The translations under genes were made by a program, and so were the position numbers. Positions 15,893 through 25,443 of a stretch of 64,000 nt of DNA are shown here, one piece after another. The notes under the pieces were generated by a model. It was not told the origin of the DNA. It did not search any database and saw nothing but the letters and a program-made list of their open reading frames with translations. Source of the stretch: Mycolicibacterium sp. ND9-15 (GTDB lineage Bacteria; Actinomycetota; Actinomycetes; Mycobacteriales; Mycobacteriaceae); the NCBI RefSeq assembly GCF_035918395.1, contig NZ_CP142362.1:1959501-2023500 (forward strand), read 5' to 3'. The stretch's first letter is position 1. Each line of letters opens with the position of its first letter.

Positions 15893-17569
15893 ATGGTCAA
15901 TCACCAGGCAACTCCGAGCGGGCCGGTAGGCCTGTCGGTCGGCGCGACCACCCTCGCGTTGACGCGCGACGGGCATGCGGCGGTGATCCGGCCGTCCGAG
16001 GTGACACTGCATGGGCGACGGCTCGCCGGCTTCGTCGACCGGGTAGGCGATCCGGTGCCAGTCATCGCACCCGACGGCACCCCCCATCGTCCCGAGCATC
16101 TGCTCGCCGAGGCGCTGCTCGCGCTCGCACGGGCGGCAGGCTACGGCTCGACGGACATGGCGGTGGCCGTACCCGCGCACTGGCGCCCGTCGGTCGTCGA
16201 CACCCTGCGCCGCACCATGCCTGACGAGGTGCCGATGGTCTCCGACGCGACCGCGGCGTTGACGACGCTCGACGCGGACCCCGGCCTGCCGTCCCGCGGC
16301 GTCGTGGTGCTCTGCGACTTCGGCGGCAGCGGGACCAGCATCACGCTCGCCAACGCATCGGCCAACCACGCGGTGGTCGGAGAGACGCTTCGGCTGCCCG
16401 ACTTCTCCGGCGACCTTGTGGATCAGGCACTGCTCACCCACGTGATGTCGTCGGTCCCCTGCGACGCCGACCCGTCCGGAACAGCGGTCGTCGGCTCGCT
16501 GGCGCGGTTGCGCGACGAATGCCGCGCCGCCAAGGAGCGGCTGTCGGCCGAGACCGCGACGGCCGTCGCCGTCGACCTGCCTGGACACCGCGGTGATATT
16601 CGCGTCACCCGCAGCGAACTCGAGCGCCTCGCTGCGCACCCGGTCGCGGATCTCCTTGCCGCCCTGGACGAAATGCTCGAACGCTACGGGGTTCCGCCGG
16701 CCGCCGTCACGGCCGTGGCGACCGTCGGCGGCGGCGCACGCATCCCGCTGATCACCCAGAAGTTGTCAGAGCACCTGCGTGCGCCCGTGGTGACCACCGC
16801 GCAACCGCAGCTGGCCGCGGCCACGGGCGCGGCGCTGATCGGCCAGCGCCGGCGCGTCGTCGAGATTGCCACGGCGCTGTTCGACGCCGGACCACCGTCG
16901 CGTACGTCCGTCGCGCTGGCCTGGTCACAGGACGACGACCGGGATGACGCACCCGTGCACTCCGGCGGCCATCGGCCCGAGATCCACTTCGAGCACGAAG
17001 AATGGCAGCAGGAGGCGGCGTCGAGGCGGTCTCCGCTCGTCCTGTTCGGCCTCGCCGCGGCCGCCGCGGTGATCACCGCGGCGGTGTTCGGCGTCATGCA
17101 GTTGCGCGGTCACACCGATACCCCAGTCGACGCGGCGACCACCCTCACTCCCGAGGTGTCGCCCTCCCCCGCGCCTGCGGCGCCGGCTCGCATTCCAGCG
17201 CCCTCGGCACCGCAGGCCACTCAACCCACCACGATCGTCGTGCACCCCGCACAGCGGTCGTCCGCGCCGCAGCGCCAGTCGCCCCGGCAGGCGCCGGCGG
17301 CACAGGCAGCGCCCGCACCGGCCACCGCGCCGCCGCCGACACCGGTCACCACCACAGCGGCCGCCACGCCGTCCACTACACCGTCCGCCATGCCGCCCAC
17401 CACGTCGAGCACACCTCCGACGACGCCGCCCGAGGCCCCACCGTCGCCCGACCCCCCGCCCATTGATCCGGGCCCCGGCAACGGCGAACCCGCGGGATCG
17501 GATTCGAGCGTCGACCAAACGGGTACCGACACCGTGCCCGTCGACCCCGGCCCGGGCGGCGGCGATTAG
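15893..17569 (+). CDS. Second membrane-anchored Hsp70-like protein
   Basis: A 558-residue paralogue of the protein at 11466. It has an Hsp70-like ATPase domain (VGLSVGATT, VVLCDFGGSGTS, VATVGGGARIP), the LAWSQDD motif at about residue 341, a membrane span (about 380-403, preceded by RRSPLVLFG) and a Pro/Ala/Thr-rich tail with less poly-Thr than the first copy. No chaperone substrate domain. It follows iniR by about 100 bases, with an ATCCCCTAA direct repeat between, so it may have its own promoter. The two N-terminal domains clearly align through PVPAHW-type strands, which suggests an old duplication. Confidence 0.85.
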   Translation: MVNHQATPSGPVGLSVGATTLALTRDGHAAVIRPSEVTLHGRRLAGFVDRVGDPVPVIAPDGTPHRPEHLLAEALLALARAAGYGSTDMAVAVPAHWRPSVVDTLRRTMPDEVPMVSDATAALTTLDADPGLPSRGVVVLCDFGGSGTSITLANASANHAVVGETLRLPDFSGDLVDQALLTHVMSSVPCDADPSGTAVVGSLARLRDECRAAKERLSAETATAVAVDLPGHRGDIRVTRSELERLAAHPVADLLAALDEMLERYGVPPAAVTAVATVGGGARIPLITQKLSEHLRAPVVTTAQPQLAAATGAALIGQRRRVVEIATALFDAGPPSRTSVALAWSQDDDRDDAPVHSGGHRPEIHFEHEEWQQEAASRRSPLVLFGLAAAAAVITAAVFGVMQLRGHTDTPVDAATTLTPEVSPSPAPAAPARIPAPSAPQATQPTTIVVHPAQRSSAPQRQSPRQAPAAQAAPAPATAPPPTPVTTTAAATPSTTPSAMPPTTSSTPPTTPPEAPPSPDPPPIDPGPGNGEPAGSDSSVDQTGTDTVPVDPGPGGGD

Positions 17570-17644
17570 TTAGGACTACCTTCGTAGCGGCGTTTCCTCC
17601 CGAGATGCAACTATGACCCCCGGGCTTGAGCAGGCCCTGAGCTA

Positions 17645-17664
17645 AAGTTACCGACGGGTAACTT
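17645..17664. promoter_or_regulatory. Perfect palindromic operator 1 upstream of the Fe-S reductase
   Basis: AAGTTACCGACGGGTAACTT: 8-base perfect arms with a 4-base centre. Together with the second site it lies 19-63 bases before the GTG start. The symmetry and size suit a TetR-family dimer. Confidence 0.75.
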
Positions 17665-17669
17665 GAGAT

Positions 17670-17689
17670 AAGTTACTCTTGAGTAACTT
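17670..17689. promoter_or_regulatory. Perfect palindromic operator 2 upstream of the Fe-S reductase
   Basis: AAGTTACTCTTGAGTAACTT: 8-base perfect arms with a 4-base centre, 25 bases centre-to-centre from operator 1. The outer six bases of each arm are identical in the two sites, so one regulator probably binds both. Confidence 0.75.
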
Positions 17690-17707
17690 GGGAACGGGAG
17701 GCGCGCC

Positions 17708-20638
17708 GTGGATACCCAGATGCTGATCAGGCTTGTCGTCGGCCTCGCGCTGACCGCACTCGTTCTGGTGTTCGCCGCAAGACGCGTGCTCTGGCTGACG
17801 AACCTCATCCGCTCCGGAGCACGGACGAGCCCGGAGAACAACCGCAAAGACCACCTCGCCACGCGCATCGGGACGCAGATCAAAGAGGTTTTCGGGCAAA
17901 CCCGGCTGTTGAAGTGGTCGATTCCGGGCCTCGCGCACTTCTTCACGATGTGGGGCTTCTTCATTCTGGCGTCGGTCTACCTCGAGGCCTACGGTCTGCT
18001 CTTCGACCACGACTTCCATATCCCGTTCATCGGCCGCTGGGACGCGCTGGGCTTCCTGCAGGACTTCTTCGCCGTCGCCGTGCTCGCCGGCATCATCGTC
18101 TTCGCGATCATCCGGGTGCGCACCGAACCCAAGGAGCACGGCCGCGAGTCCCGGTTCTATGGGTCGCACACCGGTGGCGCCTGGCTGATCCTGTTCATGA
18201 TCTTCAACGTCATCTGGACCTACGCGCTGGTTCGTGGCGCCGCGGTGAACACCGGTGCCCTGCCGTACGGCAACGGCGCGTTCTTCTCCCAGTTCATGGG
18301 CTGGGTGCTGAGTCCCCTCGGCGAAACTGCCAACGAGTGGGTCGAGACCATCGCCTTGCTCATGCACATCGCGGTGATGCTGGTCTTCCTGTTGATCGTG
18401 CTGCACTCCAAGCACCTGCACATCGGCCTGGCCCCGATCAACGTGACGTTCAAGCGACTGCCCGACGGCCTGGGCCCGCTGCTGCCGGTCGAGTATGAGG
18501 GCAAGTCAATCGACTTCGAGGATCCGCCGGAGGACGCCGTGCTGGGCCGCGGCAAGATCGAGGACTTCACGTGGAAGGCCTACCTCGACATGACAACGTG
18601 CACCGAGTGCGGTCGGTGCCAGTCGCAGTGCCCGGCGTGGAACACCGGTAAGCCGCTGTCGCCCAAGCTCGTGATCATGAACCTGCGCGACCATCTGTTC
18701 GCCAAGGCGCCCTACATCCTCGGTGACAAGGAATCGCCGCTGGAGAACACGCCCGAAGGCGGTCTCGGGGAAGAACTCCGCGGCGAGAAGCAATCCGAGG
18801 AGCATTCGCACGAGCACGTCCCCGAGTCGGGCTTCGAGCGGATCCTCGGTTCGGGTCCCGCACAGGCCACTCGGCCCCTGGTAGGCACCGAGGAACAGGG
18901 CGGCGTCATCGACCCCGACGTGCTCTGGTCCTGTACGACGTGCGGCGCGTGCGTCGAGCAGTGCCCCGTCGACATCGAGCACATCGACCACATCGTCGAC
19001 ATGCGCCGCTACCAGGTGATGATGGAGTCCGAGTTCCCCGGCGAGCTCGGCGTGCTGTTCAAGAACCTGGAGACCAAGGGCAACCCGTGGGGCCAGAACG
19101 CCAAGGACCGTACGAACTGGATCGAAGAGGTCGACTTCGACGTGCCGGTGTACGGCAAGGACGTCGAGTCGTTCGACGGCTACGAGTACCTGTTCTGGGT
19201 GGGCTGCGCCGGCGCCTACGAGGACCGCGCGAAGAAGACCACCAAGGCCGTCGCCGAACTGCTGGCCGCGGCGGGAGTGAAATTCCTGGTGCTCGGCGAG
19301 GGCGAAACCTGCAACGGCGACTCGGCCCGCCGCTCGGGCAACGAGTTCCTGTTCCAGCAACTCGCCGCGCAGAACGTCGAGACCCTCAACGAGCTGTTCG
19401 AGGGCGTCGAGCGGGTGGACCGCAAGATCGTGGTCACCTGCCCACACTGCTTCAACACGCTGGGCCGCGAGTACCCGCAGGTCGGCGGCAACTTCACGGT
19501 GCTGCACCATACGCAGCTGCTGAACCGGCTGGTGCGCGACAAGAAGCTGATCCCAGTCGCCCCCGCCGACGGTGGGATGGACATCACGTACCACGACCCC
19601 TGCTACCTCGGCCGGCACAACAAGGAGTACTCGGCGCCGCGTGAGCTGATCGGGGCGTCGGGCGCGAAGCTGACCGAGATGCCGCGGCACGCCGACCGCG
19701 GCCTGTGCTGCGGTGCCGGTGGCGCGCGGATGTGGATGGAAGAGCACATCGGCAAGCGCGTCAACGTGGAACGCACCGAAGAAGCCATGGACACCGCCTC
19801 GACGATCGCAACCGGCTGCCCGTTCTGCCGCGTGATGATCACCGACGGTGTCGACGACGTGGCCGCCAGCCGTAACGTGGAAAAGGCCGAGGTTCTCGAC
19901 GTGGCGCAGCTGCTGCTGGGTTCGCTGGACAAGACCGCCATCGTGCTGCCGGAGAAGGGCACCGCGGCCAAAGAAGCCGAGGAGCGCGCCGCCACGCTGG
20001 CCGCGGCGGCGCCCGTGACGGCGGCGCCGGCCGATGCTGAGCCCGAACCCAAGCCGGAACCCGAGGCCGCCAAGGTCGAGGCCGCCACGGCGACGGAAAC
20101 CAAACCGGTCACCGGTCTCGGGATCGCGGGCGGCGCCAAGCGACCCGGCGCGAAGAAGGCCGCGGCGGCGGGCGAACCGGCCGAAAAGCCCGCTGCCGCA
20201 GCGCCACCGGCGAAGGGACTCGGTCTTGCTGCGGGCGCGAAGCGTCCGGGCGCGAAGAAGGCGGCCAAGCCGGCATCACCCAACGAGGGCGAAGCCACCG
20301 TCACCCAGCCGCCCAACGTCGATCCGGACCAGGCAACGCCGGGCGGCAAGACCGATACGGCTGACTCGGACCGCGGATTGGACGACAAGCCCGAGCCGGA
20401 GGTCAAGGGGCTGGGCATCGCCCCGGGTGCGCGCCGACCCGGCGCCAAGAAGGCGGCTGCGCCGGCGCAGCCATCCGCTGCCCCCAAACCGGCTGCCACG
20501 CAAGCGGAACCGGCGAGTAGCGGCGAATCCGGCGCTGCCCCTGAGTCATCCGACAGCGACGGCGGAGACAAGCCCGAGCCGCCGGCGGTGAAGGGCCTCG
20601 GCATCGCCAGGGGTGCTCGCCCGCCGGGCAAGCGCTGA
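17708..20638 (+). CDS. Membrane iron-sulfur heterodisulfide-reductase-like protein (Rv0338c-like)
   Basis: A 976-residue protein. The N-terminus has about five membrane spans of the NarI/HdrE haem-b type (residues 1-240). Two 4Fe-4S motifs follow: CTECGRCQSQCP (near 298) and CTTCGACVEQCP (near 409). Two CCG domains carry CNGDSARRSGNE, CPHCFNT, GLCCGAGGARMWMEE and CPFCRVM. It should pass electrons between a quinone pool and a soluble acceptor. The C-terminal 250 residues are Ala/Pro/Lys-rich with four copies of a GLGIAxGAKRPGAKKAA-like unit. GTG 17708 is the start, behind GGGAGG. M. tuberculosis Rv0338c is 882 residues, so this tail is longer. It is followed by aspC, 46 bases on. Confidence 0.88.
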   Translation: MDTQMLIRLVVGLALTALVLVFAARRVLWLTNLIRSGARTSPENNRKDHLATRIGTQIKEVFGQTRLLKWSIPGLAHFFTMWGFFILASVYLEAYGLLFDHDFHIPFIGRWDALGFLQDFFAVAVLAGIIVFAIIRVRTEPKEHGRESRFYGSHTGGAWLILFMIFNVIWTYALVRGAAVNTGALPYGNGAFFSQFMGWVLSPLGETANEWVETIALLMHIAVMLVFLLIVLHSKHLHIGLAPINVTFKRLPDGLGPLLPVEYEGKSIDFEDPPEDAVLGRGKIEDFTWKAYLDMTTCTECGRCQSQCPAWNTGKPLSPKLVIMNLRDHLFAKAPYILGDKESPLENTPEGGLGEELRGEKQSEEHSHEHVPESGFERILGSGPAQATRPLVGTEEQGGVIDPDVLWSCTTCGACVEQCPVDIEHIDHIVDMRRYQVMMESEFPGELGVLFKNLETKGNPWGQNAKDRTNWIEEVDFDVPVYGKDVESFDGYEYLFWVGCAGAYEDRAKKTTKAVAELLAAAGVKFLVLGEGETCNGDSARRSGNEFLFQQLAAQNVETLNELFEGVERVDRKIVVTCPHCFNTLGREYPQVGGNFTVLHHTQLLNRLVRDKKLIPVAPADGGMDITYHDPCYLGRHNKEYSAPRELIGASGAKLTEMPRHADRGLCCGAGGARMWMEEHIGKRVNVERTEEAMDTASTIATGCPFCRVMITDGVDDVAASRNVEKAEVLDVAQLLLGSLDKTAIVLPEKGTAAKEAEERAATLAAAAPVTAAPADAEPEPKPEPEAAKVEAATATETKPVTGLGIAGGAKRPGAKKAAAAGEPAEKPAAAAPPAKGLGLAAGAKRPGAKKAAKPASPNEGEATVTQPPNVDPDQATPGGKTDTADSDRGLDDKPEPEVKGLGIAPGARRPGAKKAAAPAQPSAAPKPAATQAEPASSGESGAAPESSDSDGGDKPEPPAVKGLGIARGARPPGKR

Positions 20639-20684
20639 GACGTTCCCCGGCGATTTTCGTTAATCGCTGGACAGAAGTGAGAAC

Positions 20685-21959
20685 ATGAAGGACGTGACCA
20701 CGCACCACGTGCCGATTCATGCCGCCGGGCATGCCCCGCGGCAGCGCACGTTCACGCAGTCCTCCAAGCTGCAGGACGTCCTGTACGAGATCCGGGGACC
20801 GGTGCACGAGCACGCCTCCCGCCTCGAAGCCGAGGGTCATCGCATCCTCAAGCTGAACATCGGCAACCCCGCGCCGTTCGGGTTCGAGGCGCCGGACGTG
20901 ATCATGCGCGACATCATCGCGGCGCTGCCGTACGCCCAGGGCTATTCCGACTCCAAAGGCATCATGCCGGCCCGGCGCGCGGTGTTCACCCGTTACGAAC
21001 TCGTCGAGGGGTTCCCGAGGTTCGACGTCGAGGACGTGTATCTGGGCAACGGCGCCTCGGAGTTGATCCAGATGACACTGCAGGCGTTGCTGGACAACGG
21101 CGACCAGGTACTGATTCCGGCGCCGGACTATCCGCTGTGGACCGCGTGCACGTCGTTGGCGGGCGGCACCCCGGTGCACTATCTGTGCGACGAGACGCAA
21201 GGGTGGATGCCCGACATCGCCGACCTGGAAGCCAAGATCACCGACCGCACGAAGGCGATCGTGGTGATCAATCCGAACAACCCGACCGGCGCGGTGTACA
21301 GCCGTGAGATTCTCACGCAGATCGCGCATTTGGCGCGCAAACACGAGCTGATGCTGCTGGCCGACGAGATCTACGACAAGATCCTCTACGATGACGCCGA
21401 GCACGTCGCGATGGCTTCGGTGGCGCCCGATGTGCTGACCCTGACCTTCAACGGCCTGTCGAAGGCCTACCGGGTGGCCGGTTACCGCTCGGGCTGGCTT
21501 GTGATCACCGGGCCCAAAGAGAATGCCGGGAGCTTCATCGAGGGCATCAGCCTGCTCGCGAACATGCGGCTGTGCCCGAATGTGCCTGCGCAACACGCGA
21601 TTCAGGTCGCCCTGGGCGGGTATCAGAGTATCGACGACCTGGTGCTGCCGGGTGGCCGGCTGCTCGAGCAGCGCGACGTGGCCTGGCAGATGCTCAACGA
21701 AATCCCCGGGGTGTCCTGCGTGAAACCTCAAGGCGCGCTGTATACGTTCCCGCGCCTGGACCCCGAGGTCTACGACATCGTCGACGACGAGCAGCTTGTC
21801 CTGGACCTCATGCTGCAAGAGAAAATCCTCGTCACCCAGGGCACCGGCTTCAACTGGCCCACACCCGATCACCTCCGCATCGTGACGCTGCCGTGGGCCC
21901 GCGACCTGGCGAACGCGATCGAGCGGCTGGGTAACTTCCTGGTCAGCTACCGCCAGTAG
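20685..21959 (+). CDS. aspC: PLP-dependent class I aminotransferase, AspC/AlaA-like
   Basis: A 424-residue fold-type I aminotransferase. It shows NPNNPTGAVYS (substrate/cofactor contact), ADEIYDKI (Asp that binds the PLP ring nitrogen) and SKAYRVAGYRSGW, with the PLP-binding Lys at about residue 260. M. tuberculosis Rv0337c (AspC, 429 residues) has the same position beside the Fe-S reductase. The sequence resembles E. coli AlaA-type alanine/glutamate transaminases more than true aspartate enzymes. Located 46 bases after the reductase, so co-transcription under the tandem operators is likely. Confidence 0.9.
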   Translation: MKDVTTHHVPIHAAGHAPRQRTFTQSSKLQDVLYEIRGPVHEHASRLEAEGHRILKLNIGNPAPFGFEAPDVIMRDIIAALPYAQGYSDSKGIMPARRAVFTRYELVEGFPRFDVEDVYLGNGASELIQMTLQALLDNGDQVLIPAPDYPLWTACTSLAGGTPVHYLCDETQGWMPDIADLEAKITDRTKAIVVINPNNPTGAVYSREILTQIAHLARKHELMLLADEIYDKILYDDAEHVAMASVAPDVLTLTFNGLSKAYRVAGYRSGWLVITGPKENAGSFIEGISLLANMRLCPNVPAQHAIQVALGGYQSIDDLVLPGGRLLEQRDVAWQMLNEIPGVSCVKPQGALYTFPRLDPEVYDIVDDEQLVLDLMLQEKILVTQGTGFNWPTPDHLRIVTLPWARDLANAIERLGNFLVSYRQ

Positions 21960-21980
21960 CGCCCTTCTACGCTGTTGTCC

Positions 21981-23228
21981 GTGACGCACTCGCACGGGCA
22001 CTCCCACTCCTCGACGGGTCCGGCGCCGCTCGGGCCGATCGCCGCGAAAATCGTCGTCGGCTTGCTGATCGCGATCGGCGTGGTCGTCTTATCCGGGGCG
22101 GCGTGGTTGTGGCCGAGCGAGCAGAAGGTCGACATTCCGTTACCGTTTCAGAACGCCGAGGGCGGCGCGGTCACCACCGAGTCGGGGCTGGTTCGCTCGA
22201 GCACCACCGCGACGTGCGGCAGCCCGTCGGTCGGGCAGGTGCTCACCGCCGATCCGGTTGCGGCCGAGGGTGCCGGCGCGCAATGCGTGCAGACGCTGAT
22301 CGCGATCGAGTCGGGACCCAACGAAGGCGCGAACACCGTCCTCGAGTTCAGCGGCGGCCCGGGCCAACCCGACCTCGCCGTCGGCGACCAGGTCCGCATC
22401 AGCCGCCAGGTCGACGCGGCCGGCACCACGACCTACTCGTTCTACGACTACGAACGGACCTGGCCGCTGATCGCGCTCGCCGCGGCGTTCGCGGTGGTGG
22501 TGGTCGCGGTCGCCCGATGGCGCGGGTTGCGGGCGCTCGTCGGCATCGTGGTCGCATTCCTGGTGCTGGTGGTGTTCATGCTCCCGGCGCTGCGCGACGG
22601 CGCCGCCGCCATCCCCGTCGCATTGGTGGCATCGGCGTTGATCCTCTACGCGGTCATCTACCTGGCGCACGGTGTGAGTCTGCGGACCAGCGCCGCTCTG
22701 CTCGGGACGCTCACCTCGCTGCTGCTGGCCGCGGTGCTGTCTTGGGGCGCAATCGAATTGGCGCACCTGACGGGTCTCTCCGAAGATCGGAACAACGAGG
22801 TGGCCGCGTACTTGGGCGACGTGTCGATCACCGGGCTGCTGCTGGCCGGGTTCATCATCGGCTCGCTCGGTGTGCTCAACGACGTCACGGTCACGCAGGC
22901 CTCGACGGTGTTCGAGCTGGCCGAACTGGAGGGCAGCTCGCGGCGGACGATCTATGTGGGCGCGATGCGGGTGGGGCGTGACCACATCGCGAGCACCGTG
23001 TACACGCTGGTGCTGGCTTATGCGGGCAGCGCACTGCCGTTGCTGCTGTTGTTCAGCGTGGCCAACCGAACCCTGGGCGACGTGCTCACCAGCGAGAGCG
23101 TGGCCATCGAGATCGCGCGCTCGGCGGTCGGTGGTATCGCGTTGGCATTGTCGGTGCCGCTGACCACAGGCATCGCGGCCGTACTTGCGACTCCGGGCGG
23201 TCGCTCGGCCGGCCTGCCTAAAAGCTAG
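21981..23228 (+). CDS. YibE/F-family multipass membrane protein
   Basis: A 415-residue protein. It has a His-rich N-terminus (THSHGHSHSS), one span, an outer domain of about 110 residues, and then about seven spans typical of YibE/F proteins, including the conserved GVLNDVTVTQASTVFEL segment. GTG 21981 is chosen over a TTG two codons upstream. The His cluster may bind metal. Function of the family is unknown; transport is suspected. The tail overlaps the convergent DinB-like gene by 11 bases. Confidence 0.8.
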   Translation: MTHSHGHSHSSTGPAPLGPIAAKIVVGLLIAIGVVVLSGAAWLWPSEQKVDIPLPFQNAEGGAVTTESGLVRSSTTATCGSPSVGQVLTADPVAAEGAGAQCVQTLIAIESGPNEGANTVLEFSGGPGQPDLAVGDQVRISRQVDAAGTTTYSFYDYERTWPLIALAAAFAVVVVAVARWRGLRALVGIVVAFLVLVVFMLPALRDGAAAIPVALVASALILYAVIYLAHGVSLRTSAALLGTLTSLLLAAVLSWGAIELAHLTGLSEDRNNEVAAYLGDVSITGLLLAGFIIGSLGVLNDVTVTQASTVFELAELEGSSRRTIYVGAMRVGRDHIASTVYTLVLAYAGSALPLLLLFSVANRTLGDVLTSESVAIEIARSAVGGIALALSVPLTTGIAAVLATPGGRSAGLPKS

Positions 23229-23961
23229 TGCGCTCCAGCCACGCATCCCATACCGCGGCGTCACCCAACACCTCGATGCCGAGGTCGGCAGCCGTGCGCC
23301 GACGGGTGAGCGCCAGAAGTAGGTCGGTGGCGGTGCCGCGCAGGGCGGTGTCGGCCTTGGAGTGGTTGTGCGAGTACCAGACGCCGTCCCTGTCATGGAC
23401 GATGGTCCACTCACCCGTCGGCCCGAGCCCCTCGTCGGTGGCGTGCAGATGGATGGACCTGCCGACGTCCAGCGCCGGGTGTGCACTGTAGCCCGACATC
23501 AACTCGATCCACTCGCAGATCGCGTCGGCGGCGAGGTCGGGCGCCAAGTCGTAGTCGGACCCCAGGGCCAGCGCGGCGTCCGCTCGGTGCACGAGGACCT
23601 CATGCAGCCGTCGACGGATCCACCAGCCCGCGGGACGAGGTCCGCGAAACGTCCACACGCGGGTGGCCGGGCCGGCCCAGTCGACCGCGTCGATGACCAG
23701 TTGCGCGCCCTGGATGAGCCAGTCGGCCGCGCCGTCGGGATCATCGGGCGGTCTGCCGTCGCGCACCTCGCGCGGATCCAGTGCGGACATCCGGTGCTCG
23801 GCGATGATCTGTGCGGCCCACCGATGTCCGCGGCCGACATGGCGGAACAGCTGCTTGAGCGTCCAGTCGGGACAGGTCGGCACCGGTGTTGACGGGTCTG
23901 CACTGCGGATCAGTTCCCCGAAGGCCCGGGTCTGGTCGAGCAGCGCGGCTCGGAAATCCAC
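23218..23961 (-). CDS. Maleylpyruvate isomerase family mycothiol-dependent enzyme
   Basis: A 247-residue DinB-fold protein: N-terminal CPDWTLKQLFRHVGRGHRW with a metal-binding His, RLHEVLVHRADAALALG with the second His pair, and a C-terminal beta domain (HLHATDEGLGPTGEWTI). This matches the actinobacterial mycothiol-dependent maleylpyruvate isomerase family. The exact thiol-transfer substrate is unknown. It converges on the YibE/F gene with an 11-base overlap. Confidence 0.82.
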   Translation of the reverse strand: MDFRAALLDQTRAFGELIRSADPSTPVPTCPDWTLKQLFRHVGRGHRWAAQIIAEHRMSALDPREVRDGRPPDDPDGAADWLIQGAQLVIDAVDWAGPATRVWTFRGPRPAGWWIRRRLHEVLVHRADAALALGSDYDLAPDLAADAICEWIELMSGYSAHPALDVGRSIHLHATDEGLGPTGEWTIVHDRDGVWYSHNHSKADTALRGTATDLLLALTRRRTAADLGIEVLGDAAVWDAWLERTSF

Positions 23962-24052
23962 GCCCCGAACGTACTCAATACTTGACGCGAAAGCCGCCGA
24001 TAATGCGGATCTCGTTTGCGCCGGGGTCGTTCCCTCTCGCCCGTCGGCCTCG

Positions 24053-25399
24053 TCAGGACGCCGAACTCAGCGGAGTACGTGCCGTTCCCAACCTGACTGG
24101 CAGCGACGCCCACCCACGAAGCACCCGCGTTTCGCGCCTGCTGCCTTCACCGGCTAGCCGCGCCTCGGGGAAGCGCTCGAAGAACGTCCGCAGTCCGACC
24201 TCGCCCTCGGCGCGGGCGAGGGCCGCTCCCAGGCAGAAGTGCCTGCCACCGGAGAACGACAGATGCCTGCCCGCATTCTCGCGTTCGAGGTCGAAGCGAT
24301 GCGGGTCGTCGAACACGTTGGGATCGCGGTTGGCCCCGGCGATGTGGAGGATCACGCCTCTGCCGCGATCGACCAGGTGGCCGGCAATCTCGGTGTCCGT
24401 CCTCGCCCACCGCGCGGTGAGTTGCACCGGCGGGTCGAGCCGCAGGATCTCCTCCACCGCGGTGGGCCACAACTCGGGGCGCTGCGCCAGCGTCTGGAGA
24501 TGCTGTGGATGGTCGATCAGCATCCGGATTCCGTTGCCCAGCAGGTTCACCGTCGTCTCGAACCCGGCGGCCAGCACCAAACCCGCCGTGGCCATCAATT
24601 CGCGCTGATTGAGCCGGGTGCCCTCGTCGGACGCCGCGATCAGCTGACTCATCAGGTCCTCGCCAGGGTTGCGCCGCAACGATTCGAGGTGCCGGGACAG
24701 CCAGTCGTTGAAACCCTCGACGCTGCGGTAGACGGTTCGGTACTGCGGCCAGGTCAGCCCGATGTCGAGGCTCGCCGCACCGCGTTCACCGAACTCCAGG
24801 ACCTGGGCCCTGTCCTCGTCGGGCACACCAAGGATGTCGCCGATCACCGCAACCGGTAACTGGGCGCAGTAGCGATCGACGACGTCGACGGTTTCAGCGG
24901 CGGCGAGTTCGTCAAGCAGGGATGCGGCGGTCTCCTGCACCCGGTCCCTCAGCGCGGCAACGGCTCTGGGAGTGAACACCGACGACACCAGACTGCGGTA
25001 CCGGGTGTGTTCGGGTGGTTCCACCGACAGCATCGACGGCGGTTCCAGCGGATGCAGCAGGTCGGTCTTGGTGCGGTTCGCGACCCACCGCACCGGCTTG
25101 GGCAGGTTGGACCCGATCGGCAGAACCTCGAAATCCTCGGACCGCAGCAGATCGTTGGCGATCTCGTGATCGACGGTGAGGTCGACGATGGCGCCCTCGA
25201 CGATCGGCCCCCGTGCGCGGAGTTCCTCGGCGAACGCGACCGGGTCGGCGCGCACGGTCGGATCGGCGATCATCCGGCCCCATGGATCGCCGCGACGGGC
25301 GAGCAACTTCGACACGCCCCGCACGAAACCGTGCACCGCGAGCCACCGGATCCGGTGCCGGATGGGGCCCGCATGCCCAGTCGGACGAATCGGTTCCAC
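24053..25399 (-). CDS. Cytochrome P450
   Basis: A 448-residue soluble P450. The I-helix AAGFETTVN, K-helix EEILR and haem-binding loop FSGGRHFCLG with Cys389 as the iron ligand are all present. GTG 25399 is preferred to longer starts because a GAGGGAGGG ribosome site precedes it. An N-terminal segment (IRHRIRWLAVHGFVRGVSKL) may associate with the membrane. The substrate cannot be read from sequence. It lies 44 bases downstream of udgA in the same direction. The CYP family was not determined. Confidence 0.9.
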   Translation of the reverse strand: MEPIRPTGHAGPIRHRIRWLAVHGFVRGVSKLLARRGDPWGRMIADPTVRADPVAFAEELRARGPIVEGAIVDLTVDHEIANDLLRSEDFEVLPIGSNLPKPVRWVANRTKTDLLHPLEPPSMLSVEPPEHTRYRSLVSSVFTPRAVAALRDRVQETAASLLDELAAAETVDVVDRYCAQLPVAVIGDILGVPDEDRAQVLEFGERGAASLDIGLTWPQYRTVYRSVEGFNDWLSRHLESLRRNPGEDLMSQLIAASDEGTRLNQRELMATAGLVLAAGFETTVNLLGNGIRMLIDHPQHLQTLAQRPELWPTAVEEILRLDPPVQLTARWARTDTEIAGHLVDRGRGVILHIAGANRDPNVFDDPHRFDLERENAGRHLSFSGGRHFCLGAALARAEGEVGLRTFFERFPEARLAGEGSRRETRVLRGWASLPVRLGTARTPLSSAS

Positions 25400-25443
25400 G
25401 TGACCCTCCCTCACCCGAGCAATGGTTCGGTCACTGCCCGAGC

